A program made the translations under genes and the position numbers. A DNA stretch of 22,456 bases from UMGS755 sp045597205 (GTDB lineage Bacteria; Bacillota; Clostridia; UBA1381; UBA9506): the NCBI GenBank assembly GCA_045597205.1, contig JAZODT010000025.1:1-22456 (forward strand), given 5' to 3'. How positions within the stretch are numbered: position 1 is the first letter of the stretch; each line of letters begins with the position of its first letter. This document shows positions 6,411-13,947 of this stretch, one piece after another. The notes below the pieces were generated by a model. The model worked only from the letters and a program-made list of their open reading frames with translations, did no database searches and was not told the DNA's origin.

Positions 6411-7568
6411 ATGAGTAGGAAAAAAATCATTGCTATGTTATTGGCCGGCGGTCAGGGCAGTCGTCTGGGTTCTCTTACGCGGCACATTGCCAAGCCTGCC
6501 GTGCCTTTTGGCGGAAAATACAGAATTATTGATTTCACTTTATCAAATTGTGTGAACTCCGGCATTGATACCGTGGGCGTTTTAACCCAATATAAGCCTT
6601 TAGAATTGAATGATTATATTGGTAACGGACAGCCTTGGGGTTTAGATAGAAATCGGGGCGGTGTTCATATTTTGCAGCCTTATACCAAAATTAATTCAAA
6701 ATCCTGGTATGAGGGAACTGCCAATGCTATTTTTCAAAACATAAAGTTTATCGAGCGCTATCATCCGGCCTATGTGGTAATTTTATCCGGCGACCATATT
6801 TATAAAATGGATTACAGCAAATTGGTCAGTTTTCATGAAGAAAAGGAGGCAGATTGCACCATTGCGGTGATTGATGTACCTTATGATGAGGCCACCCGAT
6901 TTGGCATTTTAAGCACAGACAATCAAGGCAGAATCACAGAATTTGAAGAAAAACCCAAACGTCCCAAAAGTACAAAGGCTTCTATGGGCGTTTATGTGTT
7001 TAGTTGGGAAGTGCTGAAAAAATATTTAACGGAGGATGATAAAGCAGAAAAATCTGCTCACGATTTTGGCAAAAACATTATTCCCGCCATGCTACGTGAC
7101 CAAAAACAGCTTTTTGCTTGGGAATTTAGCGGATATTGGAAGGATGTGGGAACCACTGAAAGTTTATGGGAGGCCAATATGGACATGTTAAATCCGGCTT
7201 GCGGCTTATACAGTGATGATGAAAACTTGCGCATTTATGCACGAAATTATGAAGGGCCGCCTACTTATGTGGCAGAGGGTGCAGAGCTTTCAAAGTCTAT
7301 TATCACAAAAGGCTGTAACATTAGTGGCCGTGTGGCTTCTTCTGTTGTTTCCAGCGATTGTGTAATTGAACCGGGTGCTCAGGTGATTTCCTCTGTGCTT
7401 TTGCCCGGTGTTACGGTTAAAAAAAACGCGGTGGTGCAGTATAGTATTGTGGGAAAGGGCGCCATGATTGATGATGCCGCTGTTGTTGGAACTCCGTGTA
7501 TAAATAACGAAATCCCAGAGATCACGGTGATACCTGAGAAAAAGAAAATTTCGTCTAAAGCTATGTAG
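6411..7568 (+). CDS. glgC: Glucose-1-phosphate adenylyltransferase, catalytic subunit
   Basis: ADP-glucose pyrophosphorylase of 385 residues; it makes ADP-glucose from glucose-1-phosphate and ATP, the committed step of bacterial glycogen synthesis in the cytoplasm. The nucleotide-binding LAGGQGSRL (11-19), the GKYRIIDFTLSN block, the GTANAIFQN block and the SGDHIYKMDY block with the catalytic Asp are all present. FEEKP and GYWKDVGT segments follow, then a left-handed beta-helix C-terminal half with hexapeptide repeats. ATG 6411 is chosen because the conserved MxxKKxIAMLLAGG start begins there and AAAGGAG lies at 6393-6399, a slightly long spacing. glgD follows after 16 bases, so the two are one operon and probably form a mixed tetramer. 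No glgA, glgB or glgP is in the window. Confidence 0.95.
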   Translation: MSRKKIIAMLLAGGQGSRLGSLTRHIAKPAVPFGGKYRIIDFTLSNCVNSGIDTVGVLTQYKPLELNDYIGNGQPWGLDRNRGGVHILQPYTKINSKSWYEGTANAIFQNIKFIERYHPAYVVILSGDHIYKMDYSKLVSFHEEKEADCTIAVIDVPYDEATRFGILSTDNQGRITEFEEKPKRPKSTKASMGVYVFSWEVLKKYLTEDDKAEKSAHDFGKNIIPAMLRDQKQLFAWEFSGYWKDVGTTESLWEANMDMLNPACGLYSDDENLRIYARNYEGPPTYVAEGAELSKSIITKGCNISGRVASSVVSSDCVIEPGAQVISSVLLPGVTVKKNAVVQYSIVGKGAMIDDAAVVGTPCINNEIPEITVIPEKKKISSKAM

Positions 7569-7584
7569 TAAGGAGAGGGCACAT

Positions 7585-8697
7585 ATGAATATGATGGGTA
7601 TTATTTTTTCGAACATATATGATGAGCGTTTAGGTGAAATTGCCAGCAAAAGAACACTGGCCTCCTTGCCTTATGGTGGACGCTACCGGCTGATTGATTT
7701 TGTACTTTCCAATATGGTCAATTCCGGCATATCGAACGTGGGTGTTATTACCAAGCAAAACTATCAATCCCTCATGGACCATTTGGGCAGTGGAAAGGAA
7801 TGGGACCTGGACAGAAAGGTGGATGGATTATTTATTTTACCGCCCTTCGGCACAGGCCAGAAAAATGTGTATCGCGGAAAAATCGAAGCTCTGTGGGGGG
7901 CACGACGGTTTTTAGAGCGTTCTAATGAGGAGTATGTTTTGCTGGCAGATGCGAACATTATTTGCAACATTGATTACCGTGAATTGCTTAAACAGCATAT
8001 GAAGGCCGGTGCCCAAATTAGTATTGTTACTAAAAAAGAAAAAATTACAGGGCAGGACGATGCAAAGGATTTGGTGGTGCGCAGCGACTATAACGGCCGT
8101 GTGGCTGATGTACTCATGCATTATGGCATACCGGGTGTGGAAAGCTGCAGTATGGGCATGTATATTTTAAAACGTGAATTTTTATTGGAAATTTTGCATG
8201 AGGCCAGTTCCTATAATTTAGTCGATTTTGAACGGGAAATTTTGCAGGCTAAATGCAAGCTTTTAAACATTTGTAATTTGGAATTTAAAGGCAACCTTCT
8301 TCGAATTGATAATGTGAACCGTTACTTTACAGCGAATATGGCGCTATTAAACGGGGAGATTCGCGAGGAAATGTTTTTTCGTTGCGGCCCTATTTATACG
8401 AAAATTCGTGATGAAGTGCCTACCCGTTATGCCCAGGGTTGCTATCTTACCAATAGCCTCATTGCAGACGGTTGTGACATTGCAGGACATGTGGAAAATT
8501 CTATTTTGTTCCGCGGTGTTAAAATTGGTCGGGGTGCGATTGTTAAAAACTGCATTTTAATGCAGGATACCATTATTGAAGACAATGTAGAACTTAACTA
8601 TACCATTTGTGATAAGGATGTTACCGTGCAAAGCGGACGGGTGATGATTGGTGCCCTGGCCCACCAGATTATCATTGGCAAGGGCAAGGTGGTTTAA
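7585..8697 (+). CDS. glgD: Glucose-1-phosphate adenylyltransferase, GlgD subunit
   Basis: A 370-residue paralogue of the gene before it. It keeps the PYGGRYRLIDFVLSN block and the C-terminal beta-helix repeats. The glycine-rich nucleotide loop is missing: the protein starts MNMMGIIFSN where GlgC has LAGGQGSRL, and the catalytic GDHIYKMDY is replaced by ADANIICNIDY. This is the pattern of the GlgD subunit of Firmicutes, which has little or no activity alone and modulates GlgC in a heteromer. TAAGGAG (7569-7575) is 9 bases before the ATG. Probably co-transcribed with glgC. No clean terminator follows directly; weak candidates lie at 8861-8890 and 8945-8967. Confidence 0.92.
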   Translation: MNMMGIIFSNIYDERLGEIASKRTLASLPYGGRYRLIDFVLSNMVNSGISNVGVITKQNYQSLMDHLGSGKEWDLDRKVDGLFILPPFGTGQKNVYRGKIEALWGARRFLERSNEEYVLLADANIICNIDYRELLKQHMKAGAQISIVTKKEKITGQDDAKDLVVRSDYNGRVADVLMHYGIPGVESCSMGMYILKREFLLEILHEASSYNLVDFEREILQAKCKLLNICNLEFKGNLLRIDNVNRYFTANMALLNGEIREEMFFRCGPIYTKIRDEVPTRYAQGCYLTNSLIADGCDIAGHVENSILFRGVKIGRGAIVKNCILMQDTIIEDNVELNYTICDKDVTVQSGRVMIGALAHQIIIGKGKVV

Positions 8698-8860
8698 TAC
8701 CAAAGGAGGAGCGTAATTAAGAATTTGGTTTGTGGCGGCAGGGGCTTTACTTTTAAAAAACTATAACATACTACATGATATGTTAAACGAAGTACCTTTT
8801 CATTATTAAACCGCAGAGTGATGGAATATGGTCATAACATCTAGCATGTAAAACCAGTTT

Positions 8861-8890
8861 AAACAGCAGGCTTATTTTGACTGTTTTTTT
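8861..8890 (+). terminator. Weak terminator candidate after glgD
   Basis: AAACAG (8861-8866) can pair with CTGTTT (8881-8886) around a 14-base loop, and the right arm runs into seven T. The stem is short and AT-rich, so efficiency would be low. Confidence 0.3.
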
Positions 8891-8944
8891 GTAATTTTTA
8901 CTTTGGGGCATGTTCTTTATTTGCTAAAACAAAGAAATTGAAGT

Positions 8945-8967
8945 AAAGGGGCTTTTAAGTCCCTTTT
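8945..8967 (+). terminator. Possible terminator after glgD
   Basis: AAAGGGGC (8945-8952) pairs with GTCCCTTT (8959-8966) with one G-T pair around a TTTTAA loop, ending in TTTT. The run of T is short, but stem quality is better than at the site at 8861-8890. Confidence 0.45.
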
Positions 8968-9034
8968 AAATAGATTATATAGGCGATGGTTAGCGCAAGG
9001 TGGGTGCGCTTGACTAAAAAAATAATTTACTCTG

Positions 9035-9063
9035 TCACATTATTTCCCTTTTTTGCATAGAAT
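9035..9063 (+). promoter_or_regulatory. Putative sigma-E promoter of yunB
   Basis: TCACATT (9035-9041) matches the sigma-E -35 in 5 of 7 positions, and 14 bases later CATAGAAT (9056-9063) matches the -10 in 7 of 8. The predicted start near 9070 gives a leader of about 28 bases. The spacer is the same length as in the spoIVFA promoter candidate. yunB is sigma-E dependent in B. subtilis. Confidence 0.5.
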
Positions 9064-9097
9064 AATATAAAGCGTTACAGCAAGGGGGAAAACCGCC

Positions 9098-9802
9098 ATG
9101 CGATTAGGTGATAAAAAACGAATATGCATCAAAAGCAACCGGATAAACCACAAAAAGGTATCCGGTTTTTTAATTGTTGTATTATGTATTTCTCTGCTGG
9201 GAACAGGGGCTATATATTTTTTAAAAATTGTGCAGCCTCTTTTGTTAGAGTTAGCAGATAGTCAGACCAAAATTATTGCAGAACAAGTCACTCAACGGGC
9301 GGTAAAAGGTTTGTTTCAAAATATTAGCTATACTGAATTAATCAAGTTATCACGTTTAGAAGACGGTACCATTAGTGCATTAGAATCGGATATGATGCGG
9401 GTCAACCAATTACAATCAGAGGCATCTGCAGCCATTCAATCAGCGCTTAGCCAAATTGATGAGACGAATATTTATATACCATTAGGCAGTTTAACGGGCA
9501 GTCCGTTGTTTGCAGGCGTAGGTCCCCGTTTTTCTGTTAAACTGATTCCTTATGGCAGAACAAAATTAGATTTTAAAAGTGAATTTACGGCAAGTGGCAT
9601 TAATCAAACACATCTTGCAATCAGTATGTTGGCAAAAACGAATGTAGGGATTATTTTACCTACCGGTCAGGTTATGTCTGAGGTGATTACAGAGATGCCG
9701 GTTGTACAAACAATTATTGTTGGCAAGGTTCCGGATAATTATGTAAACATAGAACGTATGGGGGAGGATTATGAGGGAGATGTGTTAGATATTATTGGAT
9801 AA
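9098..9802 (+). CDS. yunB: Sporulation protein YunB
   Basis: A 234-residue protein with a basic start, one membrane anchor at about residues 22-44, and an extracytoplasmic domain. The domain contains the segments recognised in YunB: a long helix with IIAEQVTQRAV, a YIPLGSLTGSPLFAG-type stretch, and GRTKLDFKSEF followed by GINQTHLAIS. In B. subtilis yunB is expressed under sigma-E and its loss lowers sporulation; the mechanism is unknown. AAGGGGG lies just before ATG. It is transcribed alone and converges on tuf across a 65-base gap holding the tuf terminator. Identity rests on pattern, length and neighbours. Confidence 0.8.
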   Translation: MRLGDKKRICIKSNRINHKKVSGFLIVVLCISLLGTGAIYFLKIVQPLLLELADSQTKIIAEQVTQRAVKGLFQNISYTELIKLSRLEDGTISALESDMMRVNQLQSEASAAIQSALSQIDETNIYIPLGSLTGSPLFAGVGPRFSVKLIPYGRTKLDFKSEFTASGINQTHLAISMLAKTNVGIILPTGQVMSEVITEMPVVQTIIVGKVPDNYVNIERMGEDYEGDVLDIIG

Positions 9803-9813
9803 GATTTTATAAT

Positions 9814-9846
9814 AAAAAAACACCCCACACTGAGTGTGTGGGGTGT
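9814..9846 (-). terminator. Terminator of tuf
   Basis: A perfect 11-bp inverted repeat, ACACCCCACAC (9820-9830) and GTGTGGGGTGT (9836-9846), closes a 5-base loop. On the minus strand it runs into seven T (the A tract at 9814-9820). On the plus strand no T run follows, so it serves tuf mainly and gives yunB only a hairpin. Confidence 0.9.
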
Positions 9847-9867
9847 AATACTAACCTAAAAGGTTAA

Positions 9868-11070
9868 TTATTTAATGATAGAAGATACAACGCCGGAACC
9901 AACGGTTCTACCACCTTCACGGATAGCGAAACGCAGACCTTCTTCGATAGCGATCGGAGTGATCAGTTCAACTTCCATGGATACGTTATCGCCAGGCATG
10001 CACATTTCAACGCCTTCAGGCAGTTTGATAACGCCGGTAACGTCAGTAGTTCTGAAATAGAACTGAGGTCTGTAGTTGTTGAAGAACGGAGTATGACGGC
10101 CGCCTTCATCTTTAGACAGGACGTAAACTTCGCCTTTGAAAGAAGTGTGGCACTGAATGGAACCGGGCTTAGCCAGAACCTGACCTCTTTCGATTTCGTT
10201 CTTCTGAACACCACGAAGCAGAGCACCGATGTTGTCACCAGCTTCTGCACGGTCTAACAGTTTTCTGAACATTTCAACACCGGTAACAACGATTTTACGA
10301 ACTTCGTCAACTAAACCAACCAGTTCAACTTCGTCGTTCACGCAGAGAGTACCTCTTTCAACACGACCGGTAGCAACAGTACCACGACCGGTGATGGAGA
10401 ATACGTCTTCGACAGGCATTAAGAAGGGCAGGTCAGTCTTTCTTTCGGGTTCGGGAATGTAAGCATCAACTTCAGCCATCAGCTTCAGAATAGATTCATA
10501 TTCAGGAGCGGAGTTGTCATTAGAAGCACATTCCAGAGCCTGCAGAGCAGAACCTACAACGATAGGAGTATCGTCGCCGGGGAATTCATATTCGTTCAAC
10601 AGTTCTCTGATTTCCATTTCAACCAGCTCTAACAATTCAGGATCGTCAACCTGGTCAGCTTTGTTCATATAAACAACGATGTAGGGAACGCCTACCTGTC
10701 TAGCCAGCAGGATGTGTTCTCTGGTCTGGGGCATCGGGCCGTCAGCAGCAGATACAACTAAGATAGCACCGTCCATCTGAGCAGCACCGGTGATCATGTT
10801 CTTAACGTAGTCAGCATGTCCGGGGCAGTCAACGTGTGCATAGTGTCTGTTAGCGGTTTCGTACTCAACGTGAGCAGTAGAAATGGTAATACCTCTTTCT
10901 CTTTCTTCGGGAGCACCGTCAATCTGATCATAAGCCTTGAATTCTGCGCCGCCGGTCAAGCTCAGAGTTTTGGTGATAGCAGCGGTCAAAGTGGTCTTAC
11001 CATGGTCAACGTGACCAATGGTACCAATGTTAACGTGCGGTTTGGTTCTTTCGAATTTAGCCTTAGCCAT
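9868..11070 (-). CDS. tuf: Translation elongation factor EF-Tu
   Basis: A 400-residue GTPase that brings aminoacyl-tRNA to the ribosome. The G motifs are intact: GHVDHGKT (19-26), DCPGHADY with the catalytic His, NKAD, and GSAL. All three domains are present and the length is normal. Residues at positions linked to kirromycin resistance elsewhere look wild type (LARQVGVPY, YRPQFYFR and RFAIREGG segments). AGGAGG (11079-11084) is 8 bases before ATG. It has its own promoter (11121-11149) and a strong terminator, so it can be made apart from the str genes upstream, as well as by read-through from fusA. Only one tuf copy is in this window. Confidence 0.98.
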   Translation of the reverse strand: MAKAKFERTKPHVNIGTIGHVDHGKTTLTAAITKTLSLTGGAEFKAYDQIDGAPEERERGITISTAHVEYETANRHYAHVDCPGHADYVKNMITGAAQMDGAILVVSAADGPMPQTREHILLARQVGVPYIVVYMNKADQVDDPELLELVEMEIRELLNEYEFPGDDTPIVVGSALQALECASNDNSAPEYESILKLMAEVDAYIPEPERKTDLPFLMPVEDVFSITGRGTVATGRVERGTLCVNDEVELVGLVDEVRKIVVTGVEMFRKLLDRAEAGDNIGALLRGVQKNEIERGQVLAKPGSIQCHTSFKGEVYVLSKDEGGRHTPFFNNYRPQFYFRTTDVTGVIKLPEGVEMCMPGDNVSMEVELITPIAIEEGLRFAIREGGRTVGSGVVSSIIK

Positions 11071-11120
11071 TGTTATAGCCTCCTATTTTTTTAATTAATA
11101 AATTTTAAACTTATAGAATC

Positions 11121-11149
11121 ATTTTACAATTTTTTTTGTAAAAAATCAA
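11121..11149 (-). promoter_or_regulatory. Vegetative (sigma-A type) promoter of tuf
   Basis: On the minus strand TTGATT (11144-11149), a 17-base spacer and TAAAAT (11121-11126) make a good sigma-A match. The expected start is near 11114, leaving a leader of about 44 bases with the AGGAGG. A perfect inverted repeat TTTTACAA/TTGTAAAA (11122-11143) fills the spacer and overlaps the -10. Confidence 0.72.
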
Positions 11150-11161
11150 GTACTTTATAAA

Positions 11162-11187
11162 ACTTTTCCCAAATAAAGCTGAAAAGT
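11162..11187 (-). terminator. Weak hairpin after fusA
   Basis: ACTTTTC and GAAAAGT (11162-11168 and 11181-11187) form a 7-bp AT-rich stem with a 12-base loop, followed on the minus strand by TTTAT. At best it is a leaky terminator, so part of the tuf message probably comes from upstream. Confidence 0.3.
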
Positions 11188-11194
11188 GCTAAAA

Positions 11195-13276
11195 TTAAGC
11201 ATCTTTCTTAGCTTTAGAAGAAATAATCTGTTCCTGAATGCTCTTGGGAACTTCTTCGTAGTGGCTGGGCTGCATGGTGTACTGACCACGACCCTGTGTT
11301 CTTGAACGCAGGTCAGTAGCGTAACCAAACATTTCAGACAGGGGAACGAAAGCAGAAATTGCCTGTGCACCAGGACGAGCTTCCATACCCTGAATCTGAC
11401 CACGACGGGAGTTTAAGTCACCCATAACGTCGCCCATGTATTCTTCGGGAACAATAACGTCAACCTGCATAATGGGTTCTTTCAACACAGGGTCACCCTT
11501 GCGGCAAGCATCTTTAAATGCCATAGAACCGGCAATTTTAAATGCCATTTCAGAAGAGTCAACTTCGTGATAAGAACCGTCGTACAGAGTAACGCGAACG
11601 TCAACAACGTTGTAACCAGCCAAAATACCGGACTGCATAGCACCCTGAACACCGGCATCAACAGCGGGGATATATTCCTTAGGAATAGCACCACCAACGA
11701 TTTTGTTAACGAATTCATAACCGCTACCGGCTTCTAAGGGCTCTACCTTCATGAGAACATGACCGTACTGACCTTTACCACCGGACTGTCTAGCGTATTT
11801 ATTTTCAACGTCAACAGCTTTGCGGATTGTTTCTTTGTAAGAAACCTGAGGTTTACCAACATTTGCTTCAACCTTAAATTCACGGAGTAATCTATCTACG
11901 ATAATTTCAAGGTGGAGCTCGCCCATACCGGCAATGATGGTCTGACCTGTTTCCTCATCAGTATAAGTCTGGAATGTGGGATCTTCTTCAGCCAGTTTGG
12001 AGAGAGCAATACCCATTTTTTCCTGACCTTCCTTGGTCTTCGGCTCGATAGCAACGCGGATAACAGGATCAGGGAATTCCATGGATTCCAAAATGATCGG
12101 ATGAGCAGGGTCACACAGTGTATCGCCAGTTGTGGTATTTTTAAGACCAACAGCAGCAGCGATGTCACCGGAGTAAACCTTGTCGATATCCTTTCTGTCG
12201 TTTGCGTGCATCTGCAGAATACGACCGATACGTTCTTTGTTGTCCTTGGTGGAGTTTAAGATATGAGAGCCTGCATCCAGGGTACCAGAGTACACACGGA
12301 AGAAGCAAAGCTTACCAACAAAGGGGTCAGTCATAATCTTAAATGCGAGGGCTGCGAAGGGAGCTTCGTCAGAAGACGGGCTTTCTACTTCGTTACCATC
12401 TAAATCTACACCACGGATAGCGGGAACGTCTAAGGGGGAGGGCATATATGCTACAACAGCATCCAGAAGCTTCTGTACACCCTTGTTACGGTAAGAAGTA
12501 CCGCAGAGTACAGGAACCATATCGTTTGCAATGGTAGCCTTACGAATAGCACCTTTAATTTCAGCTTCCGTCAGTTCTTCACCCTCTAAATATTTATCCA
12601 TCAGTTCTTCGCTGGTTTCAGCAACTGATTCTAAGAGTGCATTTCTGTATTCATCAGCCTTGTCCTGCAGATCAGCGGGAATTTCTTCCTCGCGGATATC
12701 TTTACCAAGGTCATCATAATACACATATGCTTTCATATTGACTAAGTCAATAATGCCTTTAAAAGTATCTTCGGAGCCAATAGGCAACTGGATGGGCACT
12801 GCATTACAATGCAAACGGGTTTTCATCATATCTACAACATTGTAGAAATCTGCACCCATAATATCCATCTTATTTACATAAGCCATACGGGGAACGCCGT
12901 ATGTGTCAGCCTGGCGCCAAACTGTTTCAGATTGGGGCTCAACACCACCCTTAGCACAGAAAACAGTTACACTACCGTCTAACACACGGAGTGAACGTTC
13001 AACTTCAACAGTAAAGTCAACGTGGCCGGGGGTATCGATGATATTGATTCTATGGTTCTGCCACTGTGCGGTAGTAGCTGCAGAGGTAATGGTAATACCA
13101 CGTTCTGCTTCTTGCTCCATCCAGTCCATCTGAGATGCACCTTCATGCGTTTCACCAATCTTATGAATACGACCAGTGTAGAACAGAATACGCTCTGTCG
13201 TTGTTGTTTTACCGGCATCAATGTGAGCCATAATACCAATGTTTCTTGTTTTTTCCAAAGAAAAATCTCTTGCCAC
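11195..13276 (-). CDS. fusA: Translation elongation factor EF-G
   Basis: A 693-residue GTPase that drives ribosomal translocation and, with RRF, ribosome recycling. AHIDAGKT (17-24), DTPGHVDF and NKMD motifs of the G domain are present, followed by normal domains II-V, and length is close to the B. subtilis protein. It starts with GTG at 13274-13276; AAAGGAGG (13283-13290) 6 bases upstream decides this start. The gap to rpsG is 54 bases, so it is in the same transcript. The order S12-S7-EF-G-EF-Tu is the classical str operon. Confidence 0.98.
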   Translation of the reverse strand: MARDFSLEKTRNIGIMAHIDAGKTTTTERILFYTGRIHKIGETHEGASQMDWMEQEAERGITITSAATTAQWQNHRINIIDTPGHVDFTVEVERSLRVLDGSVTVFCAKGGVEPQSETVWRQADTYGVPRMAYVNKMDIMGADFYNVVDMMKTRLHCNAVPIQLPIGSEDTFKGIIDLVNMKAYVYYDDLGKDIREEEIPADLQDKADEYRNALLESVAETSEELMDKYLEGEELTEAEIKGAIRKATIANDMVPVLCGTSYRNKGVQKLLDAVVAYMPSPLDVPAIRGVDLDGNEVESPSSDEAPFAALAFKIMTDPFVGKLCFFRVYSGTLDAGSHILNSTKDNKERIGRILQMHANDRKDIDKVYSGDIAAAVGLKNTTTGDTLCDPAHPIILESMEFPDPVIRVAIEPKTKEGQEKMGIALSKLAEEDPTFQTYTDEETGQTIIAGMGELHLEIIVDRLLREFKVEANVGKPQVSYKETIRKAVDVENKYARQSGGKGQYGHVLMKVEPLEAGSGYEFVNKIVGGAIPKEYIPAVDAGVQGAMQSGILAGYNVVDVRVTLYDGSYHEVDSSEMAFKIAGSMAFKDACRKGDPVLKEPIMQVDVIVPEEYMGDVMGDLNSRRGQIQGMEARPGAQAISAFVPLSEMFGYATDLRSRTQGRGQYTMQPSHYEEVPKSIQEQIISSKAKKDA

Positions 13277-13330
13277 AATCTTCCTCCTTTCTTCGAAAAT
13301 CGAATTAAATTCTGTTTACATAAAAGATGA

Positions 13331-13801
13331 TTACCATCTGTAATGTGCAAATGCTCTGTTTGCTTCTGCCATTTTGTGGGTATCTTCCCGCTTTTTAACA
13401 GAAGCACCGGTGCCGTTGATTGCATCCATGATTTCAGCAGCTAAACGCTCTTTCATGGTTTTTTCGCTTCTCTGGCGACTGTACAGAGTGAGCCATCTTA
13501 AACCTAAGGTCTGTTTACGCTCGGGGCGAACTTCCATAGGAACCTGGTAAGTTGCACCACCAACGCGGCGAGCCTTAACTTCCAAAACAGGCATAATGTT
13601 ATCCATGGCCTCTTTAAAAGCTTCTAAAGGATCTTTACCGGTTTTCTCCTGAACAATCTCGAAAGCACCGTAAACGATTTTCTGCGCAACGCCTTTTTTA
13701 CCGTCTAACATAACGTTGTTAATCAGGCGAGTTACCACTGTACTTCCGTAAAGCGGATCAGGCAGAACCTCTCTTTTTGCAATAAAACCTCTTCTTGGCA
13801 C
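13331..13801 (-). CDS. rpsG: Small ribosomal subunit protein S7
   Basis: A primary 16S rRNA binder that starts assembly of the 30S head. It is 156 residues from the GTG at 13799-13801, the usual bacterial length, beginning PRRGFIAKREVLPDPLYGS. A longer in-frame reading to 13822 would translate the ribosome binding site AAGGAGGG (13809-13816) itself and is rejected. The remainder has the normal S7 pattern, ending RAFAHYRW. It lies 146 bases after rpsL, an unusually long gap for a ribosomal operon, filled by a structured region (13832-13930). E. coli S7 represses its own operon from this place. Confidence 0.97.
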   Translation of the reverse strand: MPRRGFIAKREVLPDPLYGSTVVTRLINNVMLDGKKGVAQKIVYGAFEIVQEKTGKDPLEAFKEAMDNIMPVLEVKARRVGGATYQVPMEVRPERKQTLGLRWLTLYSRQRSEKTMKERLAAEIMDAINGTGASVKKREDTHKMAEANRAFAHYRW

Positions 13802-13831
13802 TTTTCTTCCCTCCTTCATCAAATTAAAATG

Positions 13832-13930
13832 AAATCACAGGTACTCGGCTATCAAGCCGTTTGTGCACAGTACATAATATAAAAGAAACAAATCAGTTCT
13901 TTTGGTACGGTACCAGCACAGTTGTGATTT
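13832..13930 (-). promoter_or_regulatory. Structured S12-S7 intergenic RNA, candidate S7 autoregulatory site
   Basis: In the rpsL-rpsG gap, AAATCACA (13832-13839) pairs with TGTGATTT (13923-13930), and GGTAC (13840-13844) next to it pairs with GTACC (13910-13914), leaving an 8-base bulge. Inside lies a hairpin CGGCT-ATCA-AGCCG (13846-13859). TGGTAC/GTACCA (13903-13915) offers a competing hairpin. The S7 ribosome binding site starts 16 bases downstream of this fold. In E. coli, S7 binds the S12-S7 spacer and represses translation; the same role here is an inference. Confidence 0.5.
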
Positions 13931-13947
13931 AATTCGCAAAACGTTTA

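Larger units (their letters stand above)
8698..9097 (+). other. Long non-coding stretch between glgD and yunB
   Basis: No gene of normal form is supported in these 400 bases. A perfect-looking ribosome binding site AAAGGAGG (8702-8709) is followed at normal spacing by ATT rather than ATG, opening a 16-codon frame to a stop at 8764-8766. Further on are an inverted repeat AACATA/TATGTT near 8766-8785, two weak terminators (8861-8890 and 8945-8967), a hairpin AGCGCA/TGCGCT (8992-9010) and the yunB promoter candidate (9035-9063). No tRNA pattern was seen. Confidence 0.5.

Noticed and set aside
8824..8852. GAATATG-14-CATGTAAA as another sigma-E promoter
   Set aside because: The match is fair, but the predicted start near 8859 runs straight into a terminator-like hairpin and no gene follows for over 200 bases. 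It also shows how easily such motifs arise in AT-rich DNA.
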